DNA from: Kitasatospora kifunensis
GTDB lineage: Bacteria > Actinomycetota > Actinomycetes > Streptomycetales > Streptomycetaceae
Direction: 5' to 3'
NCBI RefSeq assembly: GCF_014203855.1
Contig: NZ_JACHJV010000001.1
Location: forward strand, 4,030,001-4,094,000
Length of the DNA stretch: 64,000 nucleotides
Made by a program: the position numbers and the translations under genes
Shown: positions 51,541-59,819 of the stretch, piece by piece
Numbering within the stretch: position 1 is the stretch's first letter
Layout of the letters: the number at the start of each line of letters is the position of its first letter
The notes under the pieces: model-generated
Database searches by the model: none
What the model was told of the DNA's origin: nothing
What the model saw: only the letters and a program-made list of their open reading frames with translations

Positions 51541-52188
51541 GTGGCCTGTGACCTCTGGCTCGTACCGCTCGTGGACGTACTGAGCCACAGCCCCGAGAAC
51601 CCGTTCCGCGAGGACCTCGCGGTCTACAACGCGTCGCTGACCGCGCGCGGACTGCCCGAGGTGCCCGTCTACGAGTTCACCCCGGGGATCACCGGCGGGG
51701 TCGAGCCGATAGCGGCCTTCGACTACGACTCGCTGCACTTCCTGCGCCGCGCCTACCTGCTGCAGCGCACCGGCTTCCAGCTGACTCCGGTGGACGCGCT
51801 GGGCGGCGACTACGAGCAGCTGCTGGAGATGTTCGAGGCCACCGCCGAGCAGTCCCACCTGGTCTGGCACTTCGACCACGCCGGGGCGTACGTCCCGATC
51901 GAGTTCGAGGTCCCGCTGGTGGACCAGGACCTGCTGGCCTCCGGCGGCCCGCTGGGCTCCTCCTACGGGCTGCTGCGCGAGCTGCAGACGGTCGCCCCCA
52001 CGCTCGGCATCGACCCGCTGAACCCGCCGGGCCCGACCCGCCCGCTGGGGCCCACCGGGCTGGAGCAGCCGTTCGCCCCGCCGCTGGACGACGTGCACCC
52101 GTACGCGCGCGAGCGGCACGCCTGGGCCGGTCTCTACGCGGCGGCGAGCCGCAGCCTGACCCAGGGCTCGATGGTGGTCTTCGCCTGA
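51541..52188 (+). CDS. Conserved protein of unknown function
   Basis: A 215-residue soluble protein starting MACDLWLVPLVDVLSHSP. It has an acidic, Tyr/Phe-rich middle (AAFDYDSLHFLRRAYLLQ, HLVWHFDHAGAYVPIEF) and a Pro-rich loop near 160. I do not recognise a domain, but the codon bias and composition are those of a real gene. GAGGAAGAG precedes the GTG. It follows the GntR gene by 106 bp. Its stop codon begins a copy of the dispersed 24-bp element. Confidence 0.7.
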   Translation: MACDLWLVPLVDVLSHSPENPFREDLAVYNASLTARGLPEVPVYEFTPGITGGVEPIAAFDYDSLHFLRRAYLLQRTGFQLTPVDALGGDYEQLLEMFEATAEQSHLVWHFDHAGAYVPIEFEVPLVDQDLLASGGPLGSSYGLLRELQTVAPTLGIDPLNPPGPTRPLGPTGLEQPFAPPLDDVHPYARERHAWAGLYAAASRSLTQGSMVVFA

Positions 52189-52209
52189 GCGGGTCCGCCG
52201 GTAGGGGGC
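52186..52209 (+). repeat. Dispersed 24-bp element overlapping a stop codon (copy 2)
   Basis: It begins with the TGA stop and continues GCGGGTCCGCCGGTAGGGGG. It is followed at once by a GGCCGGCC palindrome that can pair the G-run with the next C-run. Confidence 0.75.
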
Positions 52210-52246
52210 CGGCCGGCCCCCCGTGGCGCCCCCGCCGAGACACGGC

Positions 52247-53041
52247 CTAGCGCAGCGGCCCCTCCGGCGGCCGCTGGCGCGGCATGGTGGGCCTGGTCCC
52301 GGGCGGCGGCAGCACCCGCACCGGCGCAGGGGTCCCGCTCTCCGAGCGGCCGCCCCAGCTGCCGGGCGCCTGGGTGGGCAACTGGGTCATCCGGGCCCGG
52401 AACTCCAGCATCCACTCCGAGGTCTCGCCGCGGACCAGCTCCGAGATGTCCTCGCAGAACCGCCGCAGCACGCCCAGGCAGCGCTCGGCCGCCTCGCCCG
52501 CGGTGCCCTCGGTGGGGCCGAGCACCTCACGCACGCACTCCGAGGCCCAGTCGAACTGGAACGCCTCCAGCCGCCGCTGCAGCGCCTGCGCGGTGGAGAC
52601 GTCGCGCATCCAGCCGGAGCTGAGCCCGAAGGCCCGGTCGGCGGCCAGGCACCCGGCGGCCAGCGCCAGGCAGACGTACCCCCAGGCGCTGGCGTGCGCC
52701 AGCCGTCCGGTCAGCTGGACCAGCGGCAGGGTCACCCCCGTGACCCCGAGAACGGCCGCGCAGAGCCGCAGCAGGCGGGCCCAGCGGCGCTTCCAGAGCC
52801 GGTCGCGGCGGTACCAGTCGATCGCCTCCACCGCGCGCTCCTCGGACCAGCGGTAGAGCTCCTCCAGCCGCTCGGCCGGCTCGCCCCAGTCCCCGAGCGG
52901 GAACTGCCGGGCGCTGAGATCGGCACGGCGGCGGGTGGCGGCGCGGTCCCGGCCGGCACCGGCCACCGAGCTGGGCTGGTCCTCCTCGCCGACGTCCTTG
53001 CCCCAGGGACTCTCCTCGGGCTGCATTTCGGGCTGGCTCAC
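52247..53041 (-). CDS. SLATT-like two-TM membrane protein
   Basis: A 264-residue protein. About 45 hydrophilic residues and a helical stretch (ERLEELYRWSEERAVEAIDW) precede two membrane helices (about 97-118 and 128-148). A cytosolic helical region follows, with ALQRRLEAFQFDWASECVRE and CEDISELVRGETSEWML, and then a Pro/Arg-rich tail. This matches DUF4231/SLATT proteins, which in other bacteria pair with nucleotide-signal (SMODS/SLOG) defence genes. No such partner is beside it. AAGGGAG 8 nt upstream supports the GTG. The gene faces away from purD. Confidence 0.75.
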   Translation of the reverse strand: MSQPEMQPEESPWGKDVGEEDQPSSVAGAGRDRAATRRRADLSARQFPLGDWGEPAERLEELYRWSEERAVEAIDWYRRDRLWKRRWARLLRLCAAVLGVTGVTLPLVQLTGRLAHASAWGYVCLALAAGCLAADRAFGLSSGWMRDVSTAQALQRRLEAFQFDWASECVREVLGPTEGTAGEAAERCLGVLRRFCEDISELVRGETSEWMLEFRARMTQLPTQAPGSWGGRSESGTPAPVRVLPPPGTRPTMPRQRPPEGPLR

Positions 53042-53127
53042 CTGTGGGGCTCCCTTGACGGGCCGACTGCTCTGACAGACCTGACTGCGGCGCGGACTGC
53101 TACGGGCAACTGGCTGATCTGCTTGGG

Positions 53128-53161
53128 CACTCGGGTACGGCACTTGACACTCGGGTACGGC
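53128..53161. repeat. 14-bp direct repeat CACTCGGGTACGGC, 20 bp apart
   Basis: Two perfect copies (53128-53141 and 53148-53161) lie in the 437-bp gap between the SLATT-like gene and purD. They are spaced by about two helical turns, with TTGACA between them. Nothing else in the gap (53042-53478) is gene-like; it could hold the promoter and operator of the SLATT-like gene. Confidence 0.7.
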
Positions 53162-53478
53162 GCTCGGCGGGCGGCACGGGTGGGCCGTGCCGTGGCACTG
53201 CTGGGTATCCAACAGCACTTCTTACCGCCAAATGGCTGACCATGCGGACCCTCTCCCGTGATCGTTACCCGAAAAGGCGTCAGGAACCCGTGGTGACGGG
53301 GTTGCGGAAGTCGGCGCGATTTCACTCTTCCGAGCGAGTGCGTCGCGCGCCGCGAACCTGACCTGTTCCACCGCTTGGCGGAATCGACAGGCCGGGCCGC
53401 CGGTCAGGCGGTGATCGCTGGAGCTTCACACAGCCCGGCCGACCGGCGGGAGAGGGCCACCGACTACCCTTGCCAAGC

Positions 53479-54762
53479 GTGAAGGTCCTCGTCATCGGCG
53501 GCGGCGCCCGCGAACACGCCCTGTGCCGCTCTCTGTCCCAAGATCCCGCCGTCACCGAGCTGTACTGCGCCCCGGGTAACGCCGGGATCGCGCAGGTGGC
53601 GACGGTCCACCCGGTCAACCAGCTGGACGGCGCCGAGGTCACCGCGCTGGCCCGTCGGCTGGCCGCCGACCTGGTGGTCATCGGCCCGGAGGCCCCGCTG
53701 GTGGCCGGTGTCGCCGAGCCGCTGCGCGCGGCCGGCATCCCGGTCTTCGGCCCCTCGGCCCAGGCCGCCCAGCTCGAGGGCTCCAAGGCCTTCGCCAAGG
53801 ATGTGATGGCCGCCGCCGGCGTGCCCACCGCCCGCTCCTACCTGTGCACCACCCCCGAGGAGGCCGCCGAGGCGCTGGACGCCTTCGGCGCCCCGTACGT
53901 GGTCAAGGACGACGGCCTGGCGGCCGGCAAGGGCGTGGTGGTCACCGCCGACCGCACCGCCGCGCTGGCCCACGCCGCGGCCTGCATGACGGTCACCGCC
54001 GACCGCCCCGAGGGCGGCAGCGTGGTGATCGAGGAGTACCTGGACGGTCCGGAGGTCTCGCTCTTCGCGATCACCGACGGCACCACCGTGCTGCCGCTGC
54101 AGCCGGCCCAGGACTTCAAGCGGGCGCTGGACGGCGATGCCGGCCCGAACACCGGTGGCATGGGCGCCTACTCGCCGCTGCCCTGGGCCCCCGAGGGTCT
54201 GGTCGCCGAGGTGCTCGAGACCGTGCTGCAGCCGACCGTGGACGAGCTGCGCCGCCGCGGCACGCCGTTCTCCGGGCTGCTCTACGCGGGTCTGGCGCTC
54301 ACCTCGCGCGGCACCCGGGTGATCGAGTTCAACGCGCGCTTCGGCGACCCGGAGACCCAGGTCGTGCTGGCCCGGCTGCGCACCCCGCTGGCCGGTGTGC
54401 TGCTCGCCGCCGCCACCGGGTCATTGGCCGCCCAGGAGCCGCTGCGCTGGGACGAGGGCGCCGCGGTGACCGTGGTGATCGCGGCCCAGGGCTACCCGGC
54501 CGCGCCCCGCTCGGGCGATGTGATCGAGGGCCTGGAGAAGGCCGAGGCGGCGGACGGCACGGTCCACGTGCTGCACGCCGGTACCCGGGCGGAGGAAGGG
54601 CGGGTGCTCAGCGCCGGTGGCCGGGTGCTCTCGGTCACCGCGATCGGCACCGACCTGGCGCAGGCCAGGGAACGGGCCTACGCGGGCGTGGCCGAGATCC
54701 GGCTGGAGGGCTCACAGCACCGCACCGACATCGCACTGCGGGCGGCCCAGGACGCCTCCTGA
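53479..54762 (+). CDS. purD: Phosphoribosylamine-glycine ligase (GAR synthetase)
   Basis: PurD joins glycine to phosphoribosylamine in purine synthesis with ATP. The 427 residues show KVLVIGGGAREHALCRSL, GPEAPLVAGV, the ATP-grasp loop VVKDDGLAAGKGVVV, and the signatures GPNTGGMGAYSPLP and NARFGDPETQVVLARL. The GTG is chosen because TACCCT lies 8 nt upstream (leaderless type); a TTG three codons earlier is the alternative. purC lies 4 kb downstream on the same strand, with two other genes in between. Confidence 0.97.
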   Translation: MKVLVIGGGAREHALCRSLSQDPAVTELYCAPGNAGIAQVATVHPVNQLDGAEVTALARRLAADLVVIGPEAPLVAGVAEPLRAAGIPVFGPSAQAAQLEGSKAFAKDVMAAAGVPTARSYLCTTPEEAAEALDAFGAPYVVKDDGLAAGKGVVVTADRTAALAHAAACMTVTADRPEGGSVVIEEYLDGPEVSLFAITDGTTVLPLQPAQDFKRALDGDAGPNTGGMGAYSPLPWAPEGLVAEVLETVLQPTVDELRRRGTPFSGLLYAGLALTSRGTRVIEFNARFGDPETQVVLARLRTPLAGVLLAAATGSLAAQEPLRWDEGAAVTVVIAAQGYPAAPRSGDVIEGLEKAEAADGTVHVLHAGTRAEEGRVLSAGGRVLSVTAIGTDLAQARERAYAGVAEIRLEGSQHRTDIALRAAQDAS

Positions 54763-54808
54763 GGCGCAAGTCCAAGCGCCCGCTCCCGCGAATTCCGTAG
54801 GGCCCACC

Positions 54809-54850
54809 AGGGGCGCTGCATCCGGTCATCCCACCGGGCGCAGCGCCCCT
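54809..54850 (+). terminator. Terminator after purD
   Basis: AGGGGCGCTGC pairs with GCAGCGCCCCT. An inner CCGGT/ACCGG stem extends the hairpin. There is no T-run. It ends purD separately from the downstream genes. Confidence 0.7.
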
Positions 54851-55290
54851 GGCCGTTCGGCCGGGCGAACGGCCCGAGCGCCGATGGTTGCGAACGGTCG
54901 CGCGATTCCAGCCCTTCGAGTGAATGACGCGGCATCGGGCTGACGTACCGCCGCCGGGGGCCGTATGGTGCGCTGGACCGCGGTGGGGCCGGGGGTGAAT
55001 CGGTGTCCGCCACCGGGTGCGCGGGCCTGTGCGGGGGGAAGCTGCAAGGACCGGGCCCGTCGTCACCGGGACGAGTGGAAACCGGGGCAATGCGGAACAC
55101 CCGCCGGGTCGTATGCGTCAGAACTGGCAGCAGGGCCTGGCGGGGCGAGGCCGGGCGGCGGTGGCTCTCGGCCGCCGATCGGGCCGCGCGGTGCGCCCCT
55201 GGGGGCGTGAACCACCTGAGTCGAGCCGGCCGGTGCCCGCTCGGCGGGCGAGGCGATCGGCTGCGGTGAACGGTCGGCGCGGCGCACGCA

Positions 55291-55370
55291 CGGCGAGTAC
55301 GAACACGGCGAGTACGAACACAGCGACACGACATACAACGACACGACATACAGCGGGACAGATACAGCGG
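55291..55370. repeat. Short tandem repeats in the gap after purD
   Basis: Two copies of GGCGAGTACGAACAC are followed by two of ACGACACGACATACA and then GCGGGACAGATACAGCGGGA-like sequence. The 656-bp gap (54763-55418) otherwise holds the purD terminator and no convincing gene; an open frame through it has no family similarity. Confidence 0.75.
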
Positions 55371-55418
55371 GAGCGAACGGCTCCCGAACGTCCGACTCCG
55401 AAGGGGGTGCAGCATCGG

Positions 55419-57014
55419 ATGGCCGCTCTCGACGCCGCACGCGCACGGGCGCACGCCGTGCTGCGGATCCGCGCTCTGGCCCGGGCCGCAGCGGTGCTGC
55501 CGGCCGCTCTCGAGGTGGTCCTGCTGGCCGGTCGGCTGACCGGCCGGATCGGCGCCCCCGGCGCGCCCGACGTCCTCGCCTGGGACGTGGTGCGCTGGGT
55601 GGTCGGCGTGCTGGCCGTGCTGATCGGGGCGCTCGCGCTGGCCGCCGTCCACCGGCACGCCAGCGCGGTGCCGCCGAGCACCCCGGCCGTCGCCGTGCCG
55701 CCCGAGCAGGCACCCGAACTGCACCGGACGATCTGCGAGCTGGCCGATCGGCTCGGCGTGCCGGCGCCCGCCGCGATCGCGCTGACCCCGGACTGCGACA
55801 GCTGGCTGGAGGAGCCGGCGCGCCCGGCGACGTCCCGTTGGCGTCCGACCCGCCCGCTGCGCGCCCCGGGCCGCTCGCCGTTCGCGCCGCACCCACCCGT
55901 GGCGCAGCTGCTGGTGGTCGGCTCGCCGTTCCTGTGGTGGATGCGGGCCGACGAGCTGCGTGCCCTGCTGGCCCCCGTGGTGGCCGGCACGGCGGCCGCC
56001 GCCGACCCCGAGATCGCCGCGGCCCGCAGGTTCGTCCGCGGCCTGGACGCCGCACTCGGCCAGGGCCGACGCACGCCGCAGGCCCGGCTGCTCGACCGGA
56101 TCACCCGTCTGCTGCTGAAGGCCTGCCGCGAGCACGTCGCCGAGCTGGAGCGCGCGGCCGCCGCCGCGGCCTCGGAGCGGGCCAAGGCGGTCGACTACGG
56201 GCTGCGGATCGCCGCGCAGGGCCAGGTCGGCCTGGCCTACGCGGGCTGGGACCGGCTGCTCACCCGGGTGGCGCTGCCCGCCTGGCGGCTGGGGCGCTGC
56301 CCGGCCCGGCTGAACGCCGGCGTGGTCGCCGCGCTGACCGAGTTGTCCCGCCGCGATCGGCTGGCCGAGGGGTACGAGAGCCGGCTCGGCGACCGACCGG
56401 CCTGCGACCTGTTGGAGGAGCCGGGTGCGATGGACAGCGCGGTCTCGCTGCTGGCCGCCGAGCTGTTCCACGGCCCGGTCCCCGGCGGTCAGGCCGACCT
56501 GTCCTGGGAGGAGTACCCCGAGCAGGTGGTGGACCGGGGCTGGCGGCTGCGGGCGATGGCCCTGCAGGAGGCGCTGGACACCGTCGCGCCACCCGTCGCC
56601 GGGCCGCAGGGCTGCCGCCCCGAGCGCCCGGCGGCCCCGACGCTGGCCCGGCTGCTGGAGCGGCTGGCGGCCGGCGGCGGGGACGAGCTGGCCCGGGCGC
56701 TGGCCGCCCAGGGCGGCCGCCCTGCGACGGCAGGCCACCCGACCGCCCTGGTGCCCGAGGCCGACGAGCGCGGCGGCCGCGAGCTGCTGGCCGACTGCGT
56801 GACGGCGATGGTCTGCTGCGCGGCGGTGGACAGTGCCGGCGCGCACCCAGGCCTGGACTGGCTGGACGGTCCGGTGCTGCTGCTCGGCGGGGTGCGCCGC
56901 GGCGACCTGGCCGACCCGGTGGTCGAGGCGGTCGAGCAGGGACGCACGGGCCCGCTGCGCGGCTGGCTGGAGGCGGCCGGGGTGCGCCTGGAGAAGCCCG
57001 TGCGACTTGGTTGA
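55419..57014 (+). CDS. M48-like membrane protein with a degenerate zinc site
   Basis: A 531-residue protein with two N-terminal hydrophobic segments (about 22-40 and 57-78). A domain follows that looks like the M48 peptidase core: LHRTICELADRLGVPAP, LLVVGSPFLWWMRADELRALL. Where M48 enzymes have HExxH the sequence reads PVVAG (186-190), so catalysis is probably lost. The C-terminal 340 residues contain Ala/Leu/Arg-rich helices. A GTG four codons earlier is possible; GAAGGGGG precedes both. It lies between purD and a dimethylformamidase-like gene. The role is unknown; a scaffold or chaperone-like use is speculation. Confidence 0.7.
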   Translation: MAALDAARARAHAVLRIRALARAAAVLPAALEVVLLAGRLTGRIGAPGAPDVLAWDVVRWVVGVLAVLIGALALAAVHRHASAVPPSTPAVAVPPEQAPELHRTICELADRLGVPAPAAIALTPDCDSWLEEPARPATSRWRPTRPLRAPGRSPFAPHPPVAQLLVVGSPFLWWMRADELRALLAPVVAGTAAAADPEIAAARRFVRGLDAALGQGRRTPQARLLDRITRLLLKACREHVAELERAAAAAASERAKAVDYGLRIAAQGQVGLAYAGWDRLLTRVALPAWRLGRCPARLNAGVVAALTELSRRDRLAEGYESRLGDRPACDLLEEPGAMDSAVSLLAAELFHGPVPGGQADLSWEEYPEQVVDRGWRLRAMALQEALDTVAPPVAGPQGCRPERPAAPTLARLLERLAAGGGDELARALAAQGGRPATAGHPTALVPEADERGGRELLADCVTAMVCCAAVDSAGAHPGLDWLDGPVLLLGGVRRGDLADPVVEAVEQGRTGPLRGWLEAAGVRLEKPVRLG

Positions 57015-57161
57015 CGAATAGTCAACAGCCGTTCGAAAGAGGGTTGTTGCGGACGAGTTGCTGACTTGGGGTGACGCACCGCCAGCACTCTGTGGTCTGC
57101 TGGACCACACGCACATTTCCGAGGCACATGCCACGGAGCAGCGCATCGTGGGAGGGGCGAC

Positions 57162-58760
57162 GTGGACAAGGAGTCGTCAGGTCGCAGATGGGAGTCCGGG
57201 ACGCTCGCGCACGGCGTCTCGGATCCGTTCGGGCAGGGCCCGCTGCCCTGGCTGCGCAGCCCTGACCAGTACCTGGACGGCACCGAGGGTGCCATCCCCT
57301 GGTACGTGTGCACCGACGCCCCGGGCCAGCAGCCGCTGCCGGGCGGGGCGCGGCCGAGCCCGGGCGTGGATCAGGCGCCCGCGCCCGGGGACAGCTGCCG
57401 AACACCGGGCTCGGGGCTGGTCGGCACGCCGCGCAACGCCGACGACGTGGTCCAGCAGATCAAGGGCTTCGCCTCGGCCGGCGCCGTCCACCCGGGTGGC
57501 TCGGTGGACCTGCGGGTCACCGTGAACCCGCCGCGCGAGTTCATCGTCGACGTCTACCGGATCGGCCACTACGCGGGGGCCGGCGCCCAGCACATGACGT
57601 CCAGCCCGCTGATCGCGGGGTTGCAGCAGCCCGCGCCGCTGGTGGTCGGACGGACCGTCAGCTGCCACCACTGGTGGCAGTCCTGGCGCCAGCAGATCCC
57701 GGCGCACTGGCGCCCCGGCGCCTACGTCGCCGTGCTCACCACCGCCGACCAGCGCCACCGCAGCCACGTCCCGTTCACCGTGCGCGATCCGCAGGCCGGC
57801 GGCCCGGCCCCGGAGCTGCTGCTGGTGCTGCCGGACATCACCTGGCAGGCGTACAACCTGTTCCCGGAGGACGGGCGCACCGGCGCCAGCCTCTACCACG
57901 CCTGGGACGAGAAGGGGCGGCTGCTGGGCGAGGAGGCGGCCGCCGTGACCGTCTCCTTCGACCGCCCGCACGCCGGTGCCGGGCTGCCGCTGCACGTCGG
58001 GCACGCCTACGACTTCATCCGCTGGGCCGAGCGCTACGGCTACGACCTCGCCTACGCCACCGCCTCCGATCTGCACGCGGGCCAGGTCGAGCCGGCCAGG
58101 CACCGGGCGCTGATCTTCCCCGGGCACGACGAGTACTGGTCCGAGCCGATGCGCCGCACCGTCGAGCGGGCCAGGGACGGCGGCACCTCACTGGTCTTCC
58201 TGTCGGCCAACACGATGTACTGGCGGGTCGACCTGACCGCGGGCGCCGGCGGCGAGCCGGGTCGGCTGCTCAACTGCCGCAAGCGCCAGCGGGTGCACCC
58301 CGACGCGCCGGCCGCCGGCCCCAGCGGCGCGGCCAGTGCGCTGTGGCGGGACGCGGGGGAGCCGGAGCAGCACCTGCTGGGGGTGCAGTACGCGGGGCGG
58401 GTGGCCCAGCCGGTGCCGCTGCGGGCCGGTAACACCTGGCACTGGCTGTGGGCCGGCACCGGCCTGCGGGACGGCGACGAGGTGGCCAACCTGGTGGCAG
58501 GAGAGGCGGACCGGTACTTCCCGAAGGTGGCGCTGCCCGCGCACACCGAGCGGACCCTGCTCGCCCACTCGCCCTACCAGGACGAGCTGGGTCGGCCCCG
58601 GCACCAGGAGACCTCGATCTACCGGGCGGCCAGCGGTGCCTACGTCTTCGCCGCCGGCACCTTCGCCTGGTCGCCCGCCCTCGACCGTCCCGGGCACACC
58701 GACGAGCGGATCCAGCGGGCCACCGCCAACCTGCTCGACCGGGTCTGCAAGGACGGCTGA
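57162..58760 (+). CDS. N,N-dimethylformamidase beta-subunit-like protein
   Basis: A 532-residue protein of the DmfA2/large-subunit family. FIVDVYRIGHYAGAGA near residue 128, the LPDITWQAYNLF stretch, YDFIRWAERYGYDLAYAT and FPGHDEYWSEPMRRTVE are the conserved blocks. The first includes the Tyr/His/Glu set thought to hold iron in characterised DMFases. Family members are tied to amide hydrolysis, but most streptomycete copies are uncharacterised, and no small-subunit gene is visible. The GTG has GGGAGGGG upstream. It sits between purD and purC. Confidence 0.85.
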   Translation: MDKESSGRRWESGTLAHGVSDPFGQGPLPWLRSPDQYLDGTEGAIPWYVCTDAPGQQPLPGGARPSPGVDQAPAPGDSCRTPGSGLVGTPRNADDVVQQIKGFASAGAVHPGGSVDLRVTVNPPREFIVDVYRIGHYAGAGAQHMTSSPLIAGLQQPAPLVVGRTVSCHHWWQSWRQQIPAHWRPGAYVAVLTTADQRHRSHVPFTVRDPQAGGPAPELLLVLPDITWQAYNLFPEDGRTGASLYHAWDEKGRLLGEEAAAVTVSFDRPHAGAGLPLHVGHAYDFIRWAERYGYDLAYATASDLHAGQVEPARHRALIFPGHDEYWSEPMRRTVERARDGGTSLVFLSANTMYWRVDLTAGAGGEPGRLLNCRKRQRVHPDAPAAGPSGAASALWRDAGEPEQHLLGVQYAGRVAQPVPLRAGNTWHWLWAGTGLRDGDEVANLVAGEADRYFPKVALPAHTERTLLAHSPYQDELGRPRHQETSIYRAASGAYVFAAGTFAWSPALDRPGHTDERIQRATANLLDRVCKDG

Positions 58761-58781
58761 GAGGGTCCGTCGGTAGCGGGC
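58758..58781 (+). repeat. Dispersed 24-bp element overlapping a stop codon (copy 3)
   Basis: It begins with the TGA stop and continues GAGGGTCCGTCGGTAGCGGG. It differs from the other copies at a few positions but has the same register relative to the stop. Confidence 0.7.
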
Positions 58782-58893
58782 CGTACCGGTCCTCCCCGGG
58801 CCGGGCGGTGGTCTGATCCAGGCTGCTGGGAGGCCGCATGAAAGACTTCAGCGGTCCGAGCTGCGACCCCCACTCCTGAGGACTGAACGAACC

Positions 58894-59793
58894 TTGAGCG
58901 GATTTGTCACCAAGCCCGAGCCGATCCAGGTGCCCGGCCTGGTCCACCTGCACACCGGCAAGGTGCGCGACCTCTACCGCGATCAGGCCGGCCGACTGGT
59001 CATGGTGGCCAGTGACCGCACCTCGGCCTTCGACTGGGTGCTGCCCAACGACATCCCCGACAAGGGCCGGATCCTCACCCAGCTCTCGCTCTGGTGGTTC
59101 GGGCAGATCAGCGACCTGGTGCCCAGCCACGTGATCTCCACCGAGCTGCCGGACGGTGCCCCCGCCGACTGGGCCGGGCGCACGATGGTCTGCGACAACC
59201 TGGAGATGTTCCCGGTGGAGTGCGTGGCCCGCGGCTACCTGACCGGCTCGGGCCTGCTGGAGTACCGGGAGAGCCGTACGGTCTGCGGGATCGCGCTGCC
59301 CGAGGGCCTGGAGGACGGCTCCGAGCTGCCCGCGCCGATCTACACCCCGGCGCTCAAGGCCGAGGTCGGCGAGCACGACGAGAACGTCCCCTACGAGGAG
59401 ACCGCCCGGCGGATCGGCGCCGACTGGGCCGCCACCCTGCGTCAGACCACGCTGGCCGTCTACACCAGGGCCAGCGAGATCGCCCGCAAGCGCGGCCTGA
59501 TCCTGGCCGACACCAAGTTCGAGTTCGGCCTGCGCGGCGGCGAGCTGGTGATCGGCGACGAGGTGCTGACCCCGGACTCCTCGCGGTTCTGGCCGGCCGA
59601 CGAGTGGCAGCCGGGCCGGACGCAGGCCTCGTATGACAAGCAGATCATCCGGAACTGGCTCGCCTCGCCGGCCTCCGGCTGGGACCGCACCGGCGAGCTG
59701 CCGCCGCCGGCGCTGCCCGAGGAGATCGCCGAGCGGACCCGGGCCAGGTACGTCGAGGCCTACGAGCGGCTGACCGAGAGCAAGTGGGTCTGA
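58894..59793 (+). CDS. purC: Phosphoribosylaminoimidazole-succinocarboxamide synthase
   Basis: SAICAR synthetase joins aspartate to CAIR in purine synthesis. The 299 residues show LHTGKVRDLYR, VASDRTSAFDWVLPNDIPDKG, PVECVARGYLTGSG and LADTKFEFG. The TTG start (MSGFVTKPEP) is preceded by GAGGAC; no better start is visible. The long single-domain form is the actinobacterial type. Its stop codon begins the TGACGGACCGCTAGGCCC repeat cluster. Confidence 0.95.
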   Translation: MSGFVTKPEPIQVPGLVHLHTGKVRDLYRDQAGRLVMVASDRTSAFDWVLPNDIPDKGRILTQLSLWWFGQISDLVPSHVISTELPDGAPADWAGRTMVCDNLEMFPVECVARGYLTGSGLLEYRESRTVCGIALPEGLEDGSELPAPIYTPALKAEVGEHDENVPYEETARRIGADWAATLRQTTLAVYTRASEIARKRGLILADTKFEFGLRGGELVIGDEVLTPDSSRFWPADEWQPGRTQASYDKQIIRNWLASPASGWDRTGELPPPALPEEIAERTRARYVEAYERLTESKWV

Positions 59794-59817
59794 CGGACCG
59801 CTAGGCCCTGTCCGGCC
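59791..59817. repeat. Combined stop-associated repeats after purC
   Basis: TGACGGACCG (relative of the TGACGGTCCGTCA family, including the purC stop) is followed by CTAGGCCCTGTCCGGCC, identical over 17 bp to the dnaB 3' end. They fill the gap to the convergent response regulator. Confidence 0.8.
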
Positions 59818-59819
59818 GG

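Noticed and set aside
55017..55418. In-frame upstream extension of the M48-like gene
   Set aside because: The translated extension is Arg/Thr repeats from a tandem-repeat region, with no similarity and no ribosome binding site.
54678..57146. 822-codon antisense frame over the purD end and the M48-like gene
   Set aside because: Low-complexity product lying opposite genes with clear coding features; explained by GC bias.
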